A DNA stretch of 8,268 nucleotides from Firmicutes bacterium UBA3871 (GTDB taxonomy: Bacteria > Bacillota > Clostridia > Peptostreptococcales > Anaerovoracaceae), in NCBI GenBank assembly GCA_002392265.1, contig DGGP01000073.1:14432-22699 (forward strand). The letters run 5' to 3'. Below the pieces are notes generated by a model. The model ran no database searches. It was not told the DNA's origin and saw nothing but the letters and a program-made list of their open reading frames with translations. The translations under genes were made by a program, and so were the position numbers. Below are positions 5,701 to 8,268 of the stretch, piece after piece. The first letter of the stretch is position 1. Each line of letters begins with the position of its first letter.

Positions 5701-8268
5701 GACAGCAGTTATTTCACATTTACCCCTAAAGAATATGTATACGACGGAAACCTGCATCCGATTACTTTCTCAGCAATAACAAAGACTGCGATTGACACGA
5801 TTAATGATGCGTTTCTGAAGTACAAGACTGCTTTGTATGACAATGTTTATGGTAGTGAGGGAGAACTTAAAGGCTATACTGATATTACCATGATTGCAGG
5901 TATAAATTCTGAACTGCCGGTGAAGGTAAAGGTGAGTCATCCGGATTATTCACCGGAATGGGTAGACCTTATACCTTCGACGATGAAGATTACACCAAAG
6001 CCAATCACCAATGTAACAATCTCCGAGGTAATACAAAAACCATACGATGGTACTGACGAAGTCGAGGTAGTTCTGACTTCGAGCGATATTGTAGCGGGCG
6101 ATGTGGGTAATGTAACCTTCTCAGCAGTTGCGCACATCAGCAATCCAAATGTTACATCAGACACAGTTACGGTTACTGCAGAGAGTATCCAGCTGGGCGG
6201 CAGCAGGGCATTTAACTATGTACTTTCACCTGCATCCATGACTGTTACGACTACCGGCGCGCTGAATGTAATTCAAAAAGTAACCCCAACCGGAGGCAGC
6301 ATTACTTTTGCAGCAGTAACTACGGCTTATCCTCAGTACAGCCAGTTAAATGTATCACCTCAGGGATTCGTAAACGGATACATTACCGGTGCGAATGGAG
6401 TAGCAGGGACAATAGTCAGCTATGTGGATTCAGGTTACGGTACTACGGTTGGTGCGGCGCAGCTCAACACTACCTTGGTAAAGCGACACCCATACTATTG
6501 GAAGTTCTTCCCGACCGATTCCACCAATTACAACGTAGTAGAAGGTGGACCGGTACAGTACTGGCCGGGCGCCCCAATCACAAATGCAACCCTCACGGGC
6601 ATCGCGCTTCCTGTGGCGACAGCAAATCCTACAGCGCAGAATCAGATAAGCCTTGAGCTTAACGACCCGACGGCAAACATTACGGTTTCGGCAATTTCCT
6701 GGAACGAGACTTCAGATATTGAGGGCGTTTCCGACAGAGCAATCGGCCCTGCGGACACTTTCTACTACAACAGATATCACACCATCACAATCACGCTTTC
6801 GGCAGTGGGTGAGGGCGGAGCAGCTCCTGTGGACGAGTTTAACGACGAGGCCGCTATTGTAAACAATAACCTCATTCCAACATTCGCGGGAATAATCAAC
6901 ATCGGCGGCCAGCTGCAGCCTTGCGTGACGGAAATAATAAAGACAAACGGTAAGGCTTATACAGCGGTTATCACCTGCAGCTTCGGCGGGGTAAAGACCG
7001 ACAAGGGCACGTTAACACTTAACAATCTTGAGTTCAGAGATTTTGCATCCTATACGGAGCAAAACGGAACAACGGCTTTCAGCGACGGCCTCCGTGGAGA
7101 ATATACAGGTCAGAGCAATCCGTACAGCTATGCTTATGTATACACAGGCAGATGGGTAGGACCTAATCCAAAGGTTTACGCGCTTGGAGAGGCGATTGCT
7201 CCGGTTGAGAGCATTCAGGCACCGGAACTTGCTGTGTTTACTTACTCAACTAACGGTGGAAGCTCATACCAGACACAGGCTCCGAGATACAAGAACAAAA
7301 TGGATCCGGTACAGATTCGGATAAAGCTTGAACATCCTGACTACAATTCGGCAACGGACATCGTCAAGGATATAAACTTCCAGATCGGACCATGTACGAT
7401 AAGGCCGGAAGGCATCGACTATGCAGGTAAGTATTATGACGGCACCACCGCTATAACAGGTGCAAAGATTCTCTGGTATCCGCAGAGCTCGGGCTTTGAC
7501 GGAATCACAAGCCAGGCAATTAGCGAAGACTTGGTAGATTACACGGCAAACTTTGTTTTCGATGGCGAAAATGCCGGCAATACAAAGAATGTTATAGTTA
7601 CCAACATTAGCGCTACATCGGAGAACTTTATCTGCCAGATAGATGATTTGCCGGCAAAACATATAAGCAAGCAGAGTGAAACATCCTTCACATACACAGG
7701 CGGCGTTCCAATCTGGAAAGCAGCCGTAACACCAAAGACAGGCAGCATCTTAAAGCAGCCTATAAACTCAGCAGTATCGCTTTCCGCAGTTTACACAGAC
7801 TATATAATTAACCACTCGAACGCTTCAACAGGCGCAGTTATGGTTAACGCGGTACGCAGTTCGCTTGATGTACATGGCAGTCTTGACTTCATGTCAGGCG
7901 GAGCAATAATGAGCTATGCGGACATGGATAGTGCGACTCTCGTGCAGGGCCAGGCATATACTTGGTGCTTTACTCCAACAGACGCAGTAAACTACGCCGT
8001 AACCACGGGTACCCAGATTCTCTGGCCATTCCCGCCTCCAACCCCATCCTACGGTGGTGGCGGTGGCGGCGGGTCAGCACCTGCTCCGACCAAGGCGGCT
8101 GTTTCGACGCTCAGCGGAGTAATCGCAACGCCGGGCAACTTCTCGACGCAGATTCACGTGTACTGGGCAAGCGGCGGCAGCATCGTGACCGACAAGGCAT
8201 TCTTTGCTCGTGTGACGGGCGCTGCTGTGGACCGTGCGCTTACAGCAATGCCTGGCGGCAACATAGTG
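2791..8268 (+). CDS. Giant secreted modular surface protein (partial, 3' end off window)
   Basis: An open frame of 1826 codons without a stop reaches the right edge. GAGGA lies 9 bases before the ATG. Residues 1-48 look like a signal peptide: basic start, hydrophobic stretch at about 20-38, possible cleavage near VAG (35-37) or TFA (46-48). Residues about 50-290 have short beta-rich repeats like a right-handed beta-helix, ending in LTADANIGIT (257-266). From 416 there are three super-repeats, each with four modules: B (L-x-G-I...), an MBG-like module (Y-D-G-x-x-H-P at 557, 984; Y-T-G at 1438), a YDG domain (YDGT at 662, 1085, 1549), and C (W-x-F-x-P...N-Y...W-P; W820, W1237, W1725). A linker with seven glycines (1755-1761) precedes a further B module at about 1770. 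Such proteins in Clostridia are cell-surface adhesins or wall proteins, often anchored by C-terminal domains not visible here. No catalytic motif was recognised. Function as an adhesin is inference. Confidence 0.93.
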   Translation, partial: MKVRITERLNAILKEAKRPFVCLLVLCLVVTLIPVAGIDIVPVNETFADTEVAELTFVGSQCTISENTVLTAEQTIGSNKVITINAGCTLKIQQKLVLEENVIITGGGILDIAGSDNYVKIYGDHVRFGNITITSTWQGGRQASLIISYLDQSDVEVTMDSVVIIDSAISDTNNLPSVFLFNYPGKNHILRLKGETRIANNLGGKVGAIGYSFTNSVDKTCKVYVQDSVQICGNKNGSGADANIKAVNTDMINISGNLTADANIGITPADYSSNFAALSNVDDNQTAKERARNAFFIDDFHNYGVEIVGNNLKPVAKTAMSFNVTGNGSFHATDARGRNIISASSGLTDITYTVKEVSGRNVNLNFIPDPDNFVRAVTLGGTNVIAALDTYDDINKSTTTAIVYSGTNAVIFEQAVTSVELNGIIAPSGFMEADDSLEHAAIGLCTPASASLTLVDKAWYSSSGGIMTLMGGTEKFVQNQHYILVATLSAVGGSQFAPTVAVSAAGISANCTASGSPALTTLSVSIEYTATKMLLSLAETLGYVTFTTNAAAGNATYDGQPHGPIITMTDINGGTVDTASSTATVSGAATYSVTTASGAGNTVTSTITINGPTAADSYTAEADIGNTIYEGTHTFTGLSYTIAKKTITPTSIDGIASATKHYDGTTAVTVGAILFSGLVGSDSLTKGTDYTATIAFENPNVGNRAVTTNNIDLQNTAMANNYVLSTNTLSQDGARILKVTPQAVEPGAVSFAAVNATGRTIADVGLNVASWFTNTFNTALHVGGTLRIVSPASINTSVDPATATQLDDSTPIQRNHEYTWMFTPSEQTNYYNTFGSVILWPAEPIASINLIGITFPEAGVVNNTTISGITATCGPTDSSSVTITSISIFEIQPDAAQRPFNYGDTFKYNRQYYYMINFETGEGDRFVTTPDGLRVQMTSGTAAHVFTQNTVTATTAMYTFASLATAKGTLDSSYFTFTPKEYVYDGNLHPITFSAITKTAIDTINDAFLKYKTALYDNVYGSEGELKGYTDITMIAGINSELPVKVKVSHPDYSPEWVDLIPSTMKITPKPITNVTISEVIQKPYDGTDEVEVVLTSSDIVAGDVGNVTFSAVAHISNPNVTSDTVTVTAESIQLGGSRAFNYVLSPASMTVTTTGALNVIQKVTPTGGSITFAAVTTAYPQYSQLNVSPQGFVNGYITGANGVAGTIVSYVDSGYGTTVGAAQLNTTLVKRHPYYWKFFPTDSTNYNVVEGGPVQYWPGAPITNATLTGIALPVATANPTAQNQISLELNDPTANITVSAISWNETSDIEGVSDRAIGPADTFYYNRYHTITITLSAVGEGGAAPVDEFNDEAAIVNNNLIPTFAGIINIGGQLQPCVTEIIKTNGKAYTAVITCSFGGVKTDKGTLTLNNLEFRDFASYTEQNGTTAFSDGLRGEYTGQSNPYSYAYVYTGRWVGPNPKVYALGEAIAPVESIQAPELAVFTYSTNGGSSYQTQAPRYKNKMDPVQIRIKLEHPDYNSATDIVKDINFQIGPCTIRPEGIDYAGKYYDGTTAITGAKILWYPQSSGFDGITSQAISEDLVDYTANFVFDGENAGNTKNVIVTNISATSENFICQIDDLPAKHISKQSETSFTYTGGVPIWKAAVTPKTGSILKQPINSAVSLSAVYTDYIINHSNASTGAVMVNAVRSSLDVHGSLDFMSGGAIMSYADMDSATLVQGQAYTWCFTPTDAVNYAVTTGTQILWPFPPPTPSYGGGGGGGSAPAPTKAAVSTLSGVIATPGNFSTQIHVYWASGGSIVTDKAFFARVTGAAVDRALTAMPGGNIV
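4036..5322 (+). repeat. Super-repeat 1 of the surface protein (residues 416-844)
   Basis: Module order is B (416-540), MBG-like (543-647, TYDGQPHGP), YDG (655-726, KHYDGTTAV to NNYVLS) and C (737-841, YTWMFTPSEQTNY and ILWP). B carries FVQNQHYILVATLSAVGG, like the F-x-x-x-x-x-Y-x-x-x-x-x-L/F strands in the other copies. Similarity between copies is at protein level; the DNA has diverged. Confidence 0.8.
5323..6576 (+). repeat. Super-repeat 2 of the surface protein (residues 845-1262)
   Basis: Modules: B (845-968, with FKYNRQYYYMINFETGEG), MBG-like (969-1068, VYDGNLHP and VKVKVSHPDY), YDG (1070-1150, KPYDGTDEV to FNYVLS) and C (1161-1259, YYWKFFPTDSTNY and QYWP). This is the shortest and most regular copy. 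Anchor residues lie 417-427 residues after those of copy 1. Confidence 0.8.
6577..8028 (+). repeat. Super-repeat 3 of the surface protein (residues 1263-1746)
   Basis: Modules: B (1263-1404, with FYYNRYHTITITLSAVGEG), MBG-like (1405-1537, EYTGQSNP and IRIKLEHPDY), YDG (1541-1620, KYYDGTTAI) and C (1642-1746, YTWCFTPTDAVNY and ILWP). It is longer than the others through insertions in B and the MBG-like module, and its MBG-like motif has T for D (residue 1439). Anchors lie 454-488 residues after those of copy 2. Confidence 0.8.

Noticed and set aside
3843..7748. Many minus-strand frames and one plus-strand frame (6653-6862) inside the surface gene
   Set aside because: All are shadows of one uninterrupted 1826-codon frame with repeated domains; none has its own ribosome binding site and known motifs.
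5241..8010. Repeated segments considered as a CRISPR or DNA-level tandem repeat
   Set aside because: The repetition is only at protein level (Y-x-W-x-F-x-P...N-Y); no short identical DNA repeats with even spacers are present.

Overview
The window looks like chromosomal DNA of a motile, Gram-positive anaerobe, most likely of the Clostridia. The support is a flagellin with a SigD-type (sigma-28) promoter, a stand-alone cytoplasmic FlhB-like protein of the Bacillota kind, strong AGGAGG ribosome binding sites, intrinsic terminators with T-runs, and a very large secreted protein built of YDG/MBG-like modules. Genus cannot be read from the sequence.

Layout. Bases 1-42 are an inverted repeat. Bases 69-377 (+) encode the FlhB C-terminal-domain-like protein; its terminator overlaps the stop codon. 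Bases 392-796 carry no credible gene but hold a cluster of hairpin-forming repeats, possibly a small non-autonomous mobile element, and the probable flagellin terminator. Bases 797-2218 (-) encode a 473-residue flagellin with conserved ends and a large variable centre. Its leader has a sigma-28 promoter and two tandem hairpins, each with GGA in the loop; the second abuts the Shine-Dalgarno sequence. This resembles the CsrA-controlled hag leader of Bacillus subtilis.

Bases 2322-2658 lie upstream of the divergent flagellin gene. They hold a strong sigma-A promoter, a 5'-truncated hicA toxin remnant, and a terminator, together a unit of about 170 nt with no intact gene. Next come a second sigma-A-like promoter, a large palindrome over the presumed transcription start, and another GGA-loop hairpin. 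From 2791 to the right edge runs one open reading frame of 1826 codons with no stop. It encodes a signal peptide, a probable right-handed beta-helix, and three copies of a four-module super-repeat of about 420-490 residues. A poly-glycine linker and the start of another module follow, and the protein continues beyond the window.

How the parts fit. The FlhB-like protein and flagellin belong to flagellar export and filament assembly; the giant protein is probably a surface adhesin or cell-wall protein. The most interesting link is regulatory: three hairpins sharing the loop core AAGGA(C/T)G sit in the leaders of flagellin and the giant surface protein, suggesting a shared post-transcriptional regulator such as CsrA. 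No CRISPR array, rRNA, tRNA or intact transposase was seen.
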